A DNA stretch of 64,000 nucleotides, taken from contig NZ_FOCT01000002.1 of NCBI RefSeq assembly GCF_900110185.1, forward strand, positions 310,001-374,000. Direction: 5' to 3'. Shown here one piece after another: positions 37,913 through 45,997 of the stretch. This stretch comes from Nitrosospira multiformis. GTDB lineage: Bacteria; Pseudomonadota; Gammaproteobacteria; Burkholderiales; Nitrosomonadaceae. A program made the translations under genes and the position numbers. The notes beneath the pieces are model-generated. The model saw only the letters and a list, made by a program, of their open reading frames with translations. It was not told the DNA's origin and made no database searches. Positions within the stretch are counted from its first letter, which is position 1. Every line of letters begins with the position of its first letter.

Positions 37913-38389
37913 CTATGAGGTACTAAGTGCCAAATCCAAGGACTTTTCTTCTTCTAATGAAAGGAATTCGTCAAGATTCTGGATAAGGATCAATCCATCC
38001 TGAAATTTGATGACTCCCTTTAAGTACTTGAGGGGAGGAAAGAATTCGGCTGTTGGAACCACACATTGTTCCAGGCATTCCTCAACTCCCATCACTGAAT
38101 TTACCGCCAGCCCCACAACACGGGTCGTCGTATGGGCGAAAATCAGCCAGTCAGTCAGCAAAATTTCGCGCTTTGGAAGATCAAACCGTTGACGAATGTC
38201 CACGATAGGGACAACTTTGCCGCGAAGATTAACTACGCCAAGCACAATCTCCGGCGCCCCGGGTAGCGGCGTTATATAAACCATGCGTGCGACGCCCTCC
38301 ACCGCAGGCAAATGCAAGGAGTACCGCTGATCATCCAGGAAAAAAACCAAATAATGATTTCCGACCCTTACTGTGGTATCAAACTTCAT
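37913..38389 (-). CDS. CheW-like coupling protein (WspB-like), first gene of operon
   Basis: A 158-aa CheW protein, MKFDTTVRVGNHYLVFFLDD, with the usual two sub-barrels: VARMVYITPLPGAPEIVLGV, VNLRGKVVPIVDIRQRFDLP and VGLAVNSVMGVEE. It is the promoter-proximal gene of the seven-gene chemosensory operon. Being distinct from the longer CheW further down, it may form a separate receptor-kinase linkage, as WspB and WspD do in Pseudomonas. Confidence 0.92.
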   Translation of the reverse strand: MKFDTTVRVGNHYLVFFLDDQRYSLHLPAVEGVARMVYITPLPGAPEIVLGVVNLRGKVVPIVDIRQRFDLPKREILLTDWLIFAHTTTRVVGLAVNSVMGVEECLEQCVVPTAEFFPPLKYLKGVIKFQDGLILIQNLDEFLSLEEEKSLDLALSTS

Positions 38390-38938
38390 GATCGATATAA
38401 ATTGTTATAGTGATGGAGCGCCTCAGCAAGCACCATCTTCTCACCGAGTGGGAGTAAAGGAATAAGATGCCAGGACAGACAAAGCCAGGTAACTCTTCGG
38501 AGCAGTCATAGTCCGCGCCTAAGAGTTGGATTTTCGATATTGTCCGCCCTTCTATCGCGGGTACCTGGGCGACAAGCCGAGAAAACTCGAAAACCCGGTT
38601 ACATTGAATTATTCCGCTTTTACTATCGGCCTTGCACTGCTGGAAACAGCAGGTCTAGTTATCACTGCCAGCTTTTTAAAGAAATACTTTCTGTATTCAC
38701 GTGAGTTAATAAACATATGAGACTACAGAATGAGTACTTTTGCACCTGTAAAATCTTACAGGTGCAAATAGCTTTACCTCTTTTCACGCCAAAGCCATGA
38801 TGTAAATGTCAGCCAATCTGCTGGCATCGAAAGCCAGCGAACGATTGACAGCACAAATAGTCATTTCCGTGCCACCTATAATCTTTGCAGCTATTAACTT
38901 CTCTCTTTTAAAGTCTTTCCTATTTTTCGTAAATCTGA
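38390..38938. other. Divergent region between the chemosensory operon and PAS-GGDEF-EAL gene
   Basis: This 549-nt stretch should contain the promoters of both transcripts. A perfect 12-bp dyad lies at 38740-38767 (listed separately). An AAAGGAATAAG sequence precedes a 14-codon ORF at 38467-38511 (MPGQTKPGNSSEQS), which is too short to claim. A hydrophobic frame around 38526-38720 has no proper start. No conserved gene or repeat family was recognised. Confidence 0.5.
38740..38767. promoter_or_regulatory. Perfect 12-bp dyad, possible operator
   Basis: TTGCACCTGTAA (38740-38751) and TTACAGGTGCAA (38756-38767) are exact inverted copies around the 4-nt spacer AATC. There is no T-run after either arm, so it is not a good intrinsic terminator. 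Its place in a divergent promoter region, about 170 nt before the PAS-GGDEF-EAL gene and about 350 nt before the chemosensory operon, fits an operator for a dimeric regulator. An RNA hairpin in a 5' leader is the alternative. Confidence 0.55.
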
Positions 38939-41794
38939 ATGGAGCCGAAGGTAATAACAACAGATTTTGGCAAGCTTGTTCTTGATGAAATGCCTGGCGG
39001 CGCAATTGTTACCACCGCCGATGGCGTTGTCGTTTATTGGAACAAGGGCGCGCAATCGATATTTGGCTATACGGCGGCGGAAGCCTTGCAAAGGAGGCTT
39101 ACTGAACTCGTCGGTGCCCCTGATCATCGATCCAAGATCAACCAGAGCCTGAGAAATATGCACGAGGCAAGGGCTTCAGTGGACGAGATCTTATGTCGCA
39201 AAAAAGACGGCTTGCTGGTCTATGTAAACATGTCATTCAAAGTCTTGTCGCAGGATCAGCGCCAGGATGGCTACGTCCTGATTACAAGTACGGATATCAC
39301 GCATATCAAAGCGTTGCGCGATGCCAAGCTGATCAATACCAAATTCGGCAATTTGCTCGATTCAATACCAGATGGAATAGTCATAGTGAACTCGACAGGA
39401 CGGATAGTCCTGATCAACACGCAAACGGAGAAACTGTTCGGATATAGCGCAGACGAACTTCGCGCCCAGCCCGTGGAAATGCTGCTGCCCCCCCGCAAGC
39501 GCGGCCTCCATTCGGGAGAACGCGCCGCTTACTTTACCCATCCGCATATCCGAATGGTCGCCGCCGACTGGGAGCTATACGGGTTTCGCAAGGACGGCAC
39601 CGAATTTCCAGTGGAAATCAGCTTGAGTCCCATTGAAACGGATGAGGCTAGGTTTAGCATAAGTGCAATCCGCGATATCAGCGATCGAAAAAAAGCGGAG
39701 CAGAAATTTCGCGGACTGCTGGAAGCGGCACCCGATGCGATCGTCATTGTGAATCGCAATGGCGAAATCGTGCTGGTGAATTCCCAAACCGAAAAATTGT
39801 TTGACTACCAGCGAGAACAGTTGCTCGGTAAAAAGATGGAGATGCTTATTCCACCCCGTTACCGCTCAAAACATCCGGGGTTTCGGGAAGATTTTTTCCG
39901 TGCACCCCGCACGCGTCCAATGGGTATCGGACTCGAGCTCTACGGCCTGCGCCGCGATGGCACTGAATTTCCTGTTGAAATCAGTCTTAGTCCCATTGAA
40001 ACCGAGGAAGGAATCCTGGTATCCAGCGCCATCCGCGATATCACCGAGCGCAAGCGTACCAAGGAAATCCAAACCCAACTCAGACGGGATCTCACTGAGC
40101 GTGAAATAGCGGAAAAAGCGCTTTTTGAAGAAAAGGAACTCCTGCGCGTTACCTTGAGCTGTATTGGTGACGCCGTTATCACAACGGATACCGAAGGGAG
40201 CGTTACCTATCTGAATCCGGTTGCAGAAGCTATGGCTGGCTGTAGTTCCGATGACGCAAAGGGTTTGCCTCTTCAAGACGTATTTCAAATCATCCATGCA
40301 GAAACCAACAAGCTGGCACCCAGTCCGGTCGAAAGGGTTTTAAGGAACAAGGAGACCGTAAGCCTCAATTCCCATGCGTTGCTCATACGGCGAGACGGCC
40401 AAACCTTTCCGATCGAAGACTCGGCCGCGCCCATTCGAGACCAAAATGGTTCAATTATCGGCGTCGTGCTGGTATTCCGCGATGTCAGCCATGCACAGAA
40501 GATGGCGATGGAAATGCGCTATCAGGCGACGCACGACGCCTTGACGGGGCTGATCAACAGGCATGAATTCGAGCGGCGCCTGAAACAGGTCCTGGAGCGC
40601 GATAAAGAGGCTGACGAGCATACTCTGCTTTATCTTGATCTCGATCAATTCAAGATCGTAAACGATACTTGTGGTCACCTTGCAGGGGATGAGTTGCTGA
40701 AACAACTCACCGCCCTCCTGCAAGCAAAGTTGCGAAAGGATGATACTTTGGCGCGCCTGGGAGGAGATGAATTCGGCTTATTGCTTGAAAGATGTCCAAG
40801 GGGACCGGCATTTCGCGTGGCTGAAGTGCTGCGGCAAACCGTGCAGGAGTTCCGTTTCGTCTGGGAAGAGCGGGTGTTCTCGCTTGGGATAAGCATCGGC
40901 CTGGCTACTTTCTCCGGTGGCGAGCAAACTTTCTCGGACGTTTTACGTATGGCAGACACGGCTTGCTTCCTTGCCAAGGATAAGGGGCGTAACCGTGTTC
41001 AACTCTATGCTTCTGATGACAAGAACCTCGAGAAACGCCGTGGCGAGATGGGATGGGTGGAACGCCTGCACAAAGCTCTCGACAAGCAGCGGTTCGTACT
41101 GTATTCACAGAAAATATTGCCCCTTTCCGCACCTTCAAGCGCTAACCACTACGAGATACTGCTGCGAATGAAAGGAGAAAATGGCGAGCTAGTACCTCCC
41201 ATGGCCTTCATCCCCGCGGCGGAGCGCTATGGCCTCATGCCTCAACTCGACAGATGGGTAATCACCAATGCCCTTGCCCAATACGCTTCATATCGCTCAC
41301 AAGGCACAAAAGACACCTGCACTATCAATCTCTCAGGCGCATCTATTTGCGATGAGCATTTATACGATTTCGTGGTGGACCAATTCAAGCAATCTCAGGT
41401 TGATCCTGCCGGGATCTGTTTCGAGATTACGGAAACTGTGGCAATCGCAAACCTTACTCAGGCTGCCGCATTGATCCGCAAGCTAAAGGAGCTCGGCTGC
41501 CGCTTCTCCCTTGACGACTTCGGCAGCGGAATGTCCTCCTTTACTTACCTCAAGCACTTGCTTGTAGACTATTTAAAAATCGATGGAGCATTCATCAAGG
41601 GCATGCTCAATGATCCTATTGACCATGCTATGGTTGAGGCGATTAATCATATAGGCCATGTAATGAAAATCCAGACGATAGCGGAATGGGTAGAGGAAGA
41701 GTCTTTTCTTGAGGCGCTGCGAAAGATAGGTGTTGACTATGCCCAAGGGTATGCGATTGAAGAGCCGCGCCCAGCCATAATGCTTTGCCATTGA
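38939..41794 (+). CDS. Multi-PAS diguanylate cyclase/phosphodiesterase
   Basis: A 951-aa cytoplasmic c-di-GMP enzyme with no membrane helix. Four PAS-like domains lie at about 12-122, 132-250, 254-372 and 400-520; the second and third are near-duplicates. The GGDEF domain (about 525-690) has an intact GGDEF (608-612) and an RxxD I-site (Arg599-Asp602) five residues before it. The EAL domain (about 705-945) has EIL in place of EAL (YEILLRM, Glu739), keeps [10 protein letters not shown] (Asp859/860), Asn797 and Glu829/832, and may still be active. The start lacks a clear ribosome binding site. It is divergent from the chemosensory operon. Confidence 0.93.
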   Translation: MEPKVITTDFGKLVLDEMPGGAIVTTADGVVVYWNKGAQSIFGYTAAEALQRRLTELVGAPDHRSKINQSLRNMHEARASVDEILCRKKDGLLVYVNMSFKVLSQDQRQDGYVLITSTDITHIKALRDAKLINTKFGNLLDSIPDGIVIVNSTGRIVLINTQTEKLFGYSADELRAQPVEMLLPPRKRGLHSGERAAYFTHPHIRMVAADWELYGFRKDGTEFPVEISLSPIETDEARFSISAIRDISDRKKAEQKFRGLLEAAPDAIVIVNRNGEIVLVNSQTEKLFDYQREQLLGKKMEMLIPPRYRSKHPGFREDFFRAPRTRPMGIGLELYGLRRDGTEFPVEISLSPIETEEGILVSSAIRDITERKRTKEIQTQLRRDLTEREIAEKALFEEKELLRVTLSCIGDAVITTDTEGSVTYLNPVAEAMAGCSSDDAKGLPLQDVFQIIHAETNKLAPSPVERVLRNKETVSLNSHALLIRRDGQTFPIEDSAAPIRDQNGSIIGVVLVFRDVSHAQKMAMEMRYQATHDALTGLINRHEFERRLKQVLERDKEADEHTLLYLDLDQFKIVNDTCGHLAGDELLKQLTALLQAKLRKDDTLARLGGDEFGLLLERCPRGPAFRVAEVLRQTVQEFRFVWEERVFSLGISIGLATFSGGEQTFSDVLRMADTACFLAKDKGRNRVQLYASDDKNLEKRRGEMGWVERLHKALDKQRFVLYSQKILPLSAPSSANHYEILLRMKGENGELVPPMAFIPAAERYGLMPQLDRWVITNALAQYASYRSQGTKDTCTINLSGASICDEHLYDFVVDQFKQSQVDPAGICFEITETVAIANLTQAAALIRKLKELGCRFSLDDFGSGMSSFTYLKHLLVDYLKIDGAFIKGMLNDPIDHAMVEAINHIGHVMKIQTIAEWVEEESFLEALRKIGVDYAQGYAIEEPRPAIMLCH

Positions 41795-42083
41795 CTCTTC
41801 CCCTCAAACGCTGCGTCCCAGTCGGGTAGAGCTCCAATGCTACAGGTCCTAAATGGCCCCTTATTAAACTCTCTGTTATTGCTTCCGAGCTTCTGCCGCC
41901 TTGAAATCCCCTGACAGCCAGCGCAGACCCGGAAAGGAAAAGAATGCATGAGACGTTTCCATCCTCTCCCCCGATCGTTGTACTCAGGGGAATTTATTTT
42001 CATTTCAGATTTCAAATTGCACTGGAGTATCAAAAAACGAGATCGAGATCTCATAACCAGGATTTATATAGGGGCATCTTGAA

Positions 42084-43424
42084 ATGAAAAGGGTTGTAGC
42101 TATGGCAGCGGCCTTGGGCATTATTATGGGTGCATATGCAGTGGAGAAAATCACGATACCTGGGCAGGCAACGGATTACGTCGTTCTAGGGATGGGGTGC
42201 TTCTGGGGTGCGGAGAAGCGCATGGGAGAAATTCCCGGGGTGGTCGACGTGGAAAGCGGTTATGCAGGCGGTGACCTTCCCGGCGCTGGTTACCAAGACA
42301 TTTTGAATCATGAAAGAGCGCTTCGTACCGGTAAAACTACAGTGCGCAATCATGCGGAAGTGGTCAAGGTGGTTTTCGATCCAGACAAGGTAACGCTGGA
42401 AACAGTGCTGGGCAAATTCTGGGAGAGCCATGACCCCACTCAGGGCAATCGCCAGGGGAATGATATCGGCAGTAATTATCGCAGTGCCATCTATTACCAT
42501 GACGCGAACCAGAAGGCTGTGGGACTGGCAACCCGGACTGTTTATCAAAAAGCACTGGATGCTGCGGGTTACGGCAGAATCACCACGGAGATCCTGCCAC
42601 TCAAGAATTACATCACCGCTGAGGAATATCACCAGAACTACCTGAAAAAGAATCCCGATGGGTATTGCGGCTTGGGTGGTACTGGAGTGAAATATCCCGG
42701 GTCAGTCAGGAAAGTTGCGCAGACGCATACGTCCTCCATCTCTTCCGGCACTTCTGTGGCCTCGACCCCGTCCAAAATCGGCGTGGAGGCCCTGAAGAGC
42801 GACGATCTGAATCCTGCCCGGCAGCTGGTGGCGTTCGAGGCCGAGCATTGCGAATTTTGCGAGCGCTTCGAAAAAGACATAATGAGCCATTGGCAAGCGG
42901 AAGTGCCGATTGCCAGGACGTTGAACTCGAATCCGCCCAGCGGTTGGACTCTGGAAAAGCCCTTGTTCGCGGCCCCCACCATCGTGCTGTTCAAGAACGG
43001 TAAGGAGGTTGCTCGCTACACGGGATACAACGGCGAGAAATCCAATTTCTGGAAATGGTTGGGTTTTCAACTGCTGTCGCCCGAGCAGCAGAAAATCGCC
43101 TTCAAGCAAGGTACCGAGCCTCCTTTTACCGCGTCCAATCTTGATGAAAAGCGTCCGGGAAGATTTATCGACCCTGTCACAGGCGCAACCCTCTTTTACA
43201 GCAATACCAAATTTGAAAGTGGAACGGGGTGGCCCAGTTTCTTTGAACCGGTGGAAGGCGCCGTTACCCTGCACGAAGACAACTCTCACGGCATGAAACG
43301 GATTGAAGTACGGAGCGCAAGCTCGGGCATTCATCTCGGCCATCTATTTCATGATGGGCCGCCCCCCAGCCACAAGCGCTATTGCATCAACGGAAACGTC
43401 CTGAAATTTGTCGCGGACCAATGA
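42084..43424 (+). CDS. Exported MsrA-thioredoxin-MsrB fusion
   Basis: A 446-aa methionine sulphoxide reductase. A hydrophobic N-terminus of about 20 residues (VVAMAAALGIIMGAYAV) suggests export to the periplasm. MsrA spans about 30-205 with catalytic Cys39 in GMGCFWGAEKRMGEIPGV. A thioredoxin-like middle part (about 240-345) has CEFC in AEHCEFCERFEKD and TIVLFKNGKEVARYTGY. MsrB spans about 355-446 with GTGWPSFFEP, GIHLGHLFHDGP and the catalytic-Cys motif RYCINGNVLKF. The zinc CxxC pairs of classic MsrB are absent. It would repair oxidised methionines (both epimers) using its own electron domain, like PilB of Neisseria but with a different order. Confidence 0.9.
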   Translation: MKRVVAMAAALGIIMGAYAVEKITIPGQATDYVVLGMGCFWGAEKRMGEIPGVVDVESGYAGGDLPGAGYQDILNHERALRTGKTTVRNHAEVVKVVFDPDKVTLETVLGKFWESHDPTQGNRQGNDIGSNYRSAIYYHDANQKAVGLATRTVYQKALDAAGYGRITTEILPLKNYITAEEYHQNYLKKNPDGYCGLGGTGVKYPGSVRKVAQTHTSSISSGTSVASTPSKIGVEALKSDDLNPARQLVAFEAEHCEFCERFEKDIMSHWQAEVPIARTLNSNPPSGWTLEKPLFAAPTIVLFKNGKEVARYTGYNGEKSNFWKWLGFQLLSPEQQKIAFKQGTEPPFTASNLDEKRPGRFIDPVTGATLFYSNTKFESGTGWPSFFEPVEGAVTLHEDNSHGMKRIEVRSASSGIHLGHLFHDGPPPSHKRYCINGNVLKFVADQ

Positions 43425-43437
43425 ATCCGAACGAAAC

Positions 43438-43710
43438 TTAGCCAACGCCACACATCCGCCGATTGCCCCCTTTCACGACGAGAATGTGCAACTCTTCGTC
43501 CTGAATGTCGCAGGTGATTCGGTAATCTCCAACACGGTAGCGCCAGTAGCCGAAAAATTGAGAAGCAAGCAAGGGTTCGCCGAGGCAGCGCGCATCTTCC
43601 AGGAGTACGATGCGCTCGCTCAGGTATCTCAGAAGGCGCTGGCGTGCCTGGGGCTCCATCTTATCCAGATCCCGTTGCGCCGCCGGATTGAAACTAATCC
43701 TGTATGTCAT
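43438..43710 (-). CDS. RelE/ParE-family toxin
   Basis: A 90-aa protein with the compact RelE fold pattern: MTYRISFNPAAQRDLDKMEP, a two-helix region ending LLASQFFGYWRYRVGDYRIT, then strands CDIQDEELHILVVKGGNRR. The core W-R-YRVGDYRI is the family's signature. In usual RelE proteins the tail reads like GHRxxVY; here it ends GNRRMCGVG, lacking the terminal Tyr, so ribonuclease activity may be altered. It overlaps the upstream antitoxin by 17 nt, the normal arrangement. Likely activity: ribosome-dependent mRNA cleavage or gyrase inhibition, undecided. Confidence 0.88.
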   Translation of the reverse strand: MTYRISFNPAAQRDLDKMEPQARQRLLRYLSERIVLLEDARCLGEPLLASQFFGYWRYRVGDYRITCDIQDEELHILVVKGGNRRMCGVG

Positions 43711-43951
43711 ACTTCCTCATGATGTCCTCAAGCGGAATCATCTTTTCACCTTTGAGACGGGAAAGCATGACTACCCGGTCAGCTTCAAGCGCATCTTCCA
43801 GCGCTTCGATGCCGTTCCGCGCAAGTTCGATCAGATAATATTGCTTGTTATGACCGTATTCCTCCACGAGCCGGGTTAGCCGCTCGTCGATATCCGGACC
43901 GAGACGGACGGTGATTTCATTGATTGCTTCGGGTTCAGGCGGGGTGCTCAT
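43694..43951 (-). CDS. Ribbon-helix-helix antitoxin
   Basis: An 85-aa protein: after a short polar start (MSTPPEPEAI) comes NEITVRLGPDIDERLTRLVE, the strand and first helix of a CopG/MetJ-type ribbon-helix-helix domain, then GHNKQYYLIELARNGIEALE. The C-terminal part (SRLKGEKMIPLEDIMRKYDI) would wrap the toxin. It should neutralise the RelE-like protein and repress the operon. The frame is open to an ATG at 44083 that has a good ribosome binding site; that would add 44 residues with no likeness to known antitoxins (see the separate entry). Confidence 0.85.
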   Translation of the reverse strand: MSTPPEPEAINEITVRLGPDIDERLTRLVEEYGHNKQYYLIELARNGIEALEDALEADRVVMLSRLKGEKMIPLEDIMRKYDIQD

Positions 43952-44083
43952 GCGGTCTTCTTCATTTCGTGCCGCCGGGCCCTGGCGGTTGAATTTGAAA
44001 ACGGCCGGGAGCGTATCCCGATATTTGCGCAACGCGTCGAGTTCTTCTTTCATTTTATCCACCCTTTTATATTGAGCTGTCAT
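43952..44083 (-). other. Upstream in-frame extension of the antitoxin frame
   Basis: The reading frame continues from the antitoxin Met at 43951 to an ATG at 44083 preceded by AAGGGAAGGACAA, a strong ribosome binding site, with a second ATG ten codons in after GGGTGGATAAA. The added 44 residues begin MTAQYKRVDKMKEELDALRK. That helix loosely resembles the first helix of some Fic-protein N-termini (IDxLKxELDxLR), which might make it a fused remnant; the likeness is weak. Either the antitoxin is really 129 aa or a short upstream coding region has been joined to it. Confidence 0.4.
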
Positions 44084-44802
44084 TTGTCCTTCCCTTGTCC
44101 GGCGATCGTGATTTCCGTTGGCTCCATTTCATGATTTTCAGGAGCTATATATATTAAAAAAATTAGAGAATGTTCGCGCGATGGATAGTTTATAAATTGA
44201 CTGATATTTTTTACTTATTGAAAGAAACGCAACGTGTATTCCGGGATGACGAGTTTGATATCCCGGGTGATAGTGTAGTGCATCACCGGAAAGCCCGGCA
44301 GACAAAGCTCAGGAGACAGAGTGTAGGCGGAAAACGTATTTGATGCTCTGTCCGACTCAAGGCCTCCCGCTCCTGGCCCCTGTTCTCCCTGTCCCGGCTT
44401 TTCTTTGATTTGATTTCTGCCTCAGGCTTCTCCCAGCTCTCTACCCACCGCCTCTACTCTTGCTTTGGCTCGACTCATCTCACCTGTTCAGTAAGTCAAG
44501 CTCAGGTATTATTGTGTTGTGGGCAATATTGGAACTGCTTTTCTGTGAACAGAGGAGGTGGGCGGCGCTGGTCACAAGGCCAGTGCCAGTAAAGGGTTTT
44601 GAAAGAAGATTTCCTGAATGATCAGCCCAGGGCCAAACGAAAGTCAGGAAGGTTTATGCTTCTGCTGGTGAAGCACGGGAACTCCCTGAATCCAGGAATA
44701 ACCCTGTGGGAGCCCTCGCTGGACGGGGCCTTATCCATTCATCAGGCGTCCATCAGATTTGAAGCAACCTGTCTGTCGTCTCATAGGAGATAGGAGACGC
44801 AT
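44084..44802. other. 719-nt stretch without a recognised gene
   Basis: This lies between the toxin-antitoxin pair and the small membrane protein gene, both on the minus strand. The part next to the antitoxin (44130-44220) is AT-rich with TATATA and poly-T stretches and probably holds its promoter. Two small partly overlapping inverted repeats (CCGGGAT/ATCCCGG, 44241-44266, and GGTGAT/ATCACC, 44266-44287) follow. A 64-codon plus-strand frame at 44599-44793 has no convincing start signal and no likeness to known proteins. The rest may be decayed DNA. Confidence 0.5.
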
Positions 44803-45123
44803 TCATTTTCGTAATTCGCAATCCCCCAGACGTTCGCATACGGCGAGCAGGTCAATATCAGTGTGGCCTGTTTGATCAATGAAGGCAATTGCCATTTCTT
44901 CCCGGTAATCATAACCACCGCCCCCGGTCTTTCTGAACGCTAATCCGCCGGAGAATGAAGCTTCTTCATCTTTCATGAGTCCCACGCGTACGGCGGTTCT
45001 GGGTGACATATATCCGTCCGCTGTGTAGAAAAAGACGCTGTGACGCAGGGCTGCAGCCAGTACCCATGCGACAATCACGGTACTCGATATCGCAACAGCA
45101 GTAGTGATAGCGGCTAGTTTCAT
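44803..45123 (-). CDS. Small unknown protein with one N-terminal membrane helix
   Basis: A 106-aa frame starting MKLAAITTAVAISSTVIVAW, whose first 28 residues form a signal peptide or membrane anchor. The remainder (YMSPRTAVRVGLMKDEEASF, GLAFRKTGGGGYDYREEMAI, CERLGDCELRK) is not known to me. Two cysteines at the end could pair outside the cytoplasm. The frame is open to an ATG at 45198, which would add 25 mostly basic and polar residues before the helix; no ribosome binding site clearly decides. It lies downstream of the terminator of the 25-codon gene, so it is a separate unit. Confidence 0.55.
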   Translation of the reverse strand: MKLAAITTAVAISSTVIVAWVLAAALRHSVFFYTADGYMSPRTAVRVGLMKDEEASFSGGLAFRKTGGGGYDYREEMAIAFIDQTGHTDIDLLAVCERLGDCELRK

Positions 45124-45221
45124 TAAATAAATTTTCTTCTGGGCGAAGTAGAGCGATGGCTGGTAAACCTTCAAACGGATAGTCATCCGGCTACTCATTA
45201 GCTGCCGGCTTTACAACAAAA

Positions 45222-45249
45222 ACCCCATCCCTATGAAAGCGAATGGGGT
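45222..45249 (-). terminator. Rho-independent terminator behind the 25-codon ORF
   Basis: On the minus strand ACCCCAT and ATGGGGT form a 7-bp stem around a 14-nt loop, followed at once by TTTTGTT. It lies 76 nt beyond the stop of the small ORF at 45325, and no T-run stands on the plus-strand side. Confidence 0.65.
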
Positions 45250-45324
45250 GTACCGCCAGCCGTTACAATCTGGACCATTCAGGGGTTACAGGAGGAGGAG
45301 CCATTCCCCTTAGCGGTCTCAAGA

Positions 45325-45402
45325 TCAGAGGAACGCTGCCGCCACCAGTGCTACCGTCATACCCATCAAATAGGAAACGGTAAGAAGTTTTCCCATTTTC
45401 AT
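45325..45402 (-). CDS. 25-aa hydrophobic small protein
   Basis: A very short frame encoding MKMGKLLTVSYLMGMTVALV plus five more residues (AAAFL): two lysines, then one membrane-spanning stretch of about 20 residues. Its ATG is preceded by AAGGAGAAAGGGCG, one of the strongest ribosome binding sites in the window, and a rho-independent terminator follows, so it looks like a complete small transcription unit. A TATGAT sequence lies a few tens of bases upstream of the Shine-Dalgarno. A single-pass small membrane protein or a leader peptide are both possible; I do not recognise a family. Confidence 0.55.
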   Translation of the reverse strand: MKMGKLLTVSYLMGMTVALVAAAFL

Positions 45403-45997
45403 CGCCCTTTCTCCTTATGGTGAAAGACACGTCTATCATAGCTGTATTGTTAAGAATTTGTTATTTTTTTGTGATACTACTGTGTAGGACACTTATTGAT
45501 CAGCCAGGTTCCCTTCAAAGAATTTCTTCTGAAATTCGGAAAGAATGGCTGACGAAGCTGGAGGCGGCGAACGATGTTCGCTGGAGTGAGGGTCGCTGCG
45601 TAATGGTATGGTAATACGGCAATAGCAGGCAGCAGGGAAAACTGTTAATGCACATGTCTCGCCTTCCTCTCCTCTATGACACTTATAGAAAACAGGACAA
45701 GCGGAATAGTTCCGCTTCGCAGCTTCAACTTCGGGGTGGGACAGATACTATACTATTTTGGCAAAACCGGCTTGCTACCTGCTATCCTTGTTCTATTGAC
45801 GACTTGCATGAGCCAGATGCCGTAATCGCTTATAACCGCTGCTTGTAGTCATCGAGGCATGGCACAATCCCTCCAAGCCCGGTTCCATGTTGTATATCCT
45901 TTTTCCATGGAGACTATGGGACTGGGGCAAGGGTTTCTATCAGGGCAAAGATAAAGCATTCCCGCTCGTTCCCGGTTCATCCAGTCCAGTCATTGAC
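45403..45997. other. 595-nt stretch without a recognised gene
   Basis: This lies between the 25-codon ORF and the gatB stop. Near its left end is the AT-rich promoter-like region for the small ORF (TATGAT on the minus strand). A tight hairpin GCGGAA-TAG-TTCCGC occurs at 45701-45715. No ORF with a good start signal and no terminator for gatB could be identified. Confidence 0.5.

Noticed and set aside
38526-38720. 64-codon hydrophobic frame in the chemosensory/c-di-GMP divergent region
   Set aside because: It begins only with TTG, lacks a ribosome binding site and lies in a probable promoter region.
42040-42056. GAGATC-GA-GATCTC palindrome before the MsrA-MsrB gene
   Set aside because: It is short, without further support as an operator.
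44599-44793. 64-codon plus-strand frame upstream of the small membrane-protein gene
   Set aside because: Poor start context and no likeness to known proteins; it may be decayed DNA.
45701-45715. GCGGAA-TAG-TTCCGC mini-hairpin
   Set aside because: Only 6 bp with a 3-nt loop, no T-run, and no gene end nearby; likely chance.
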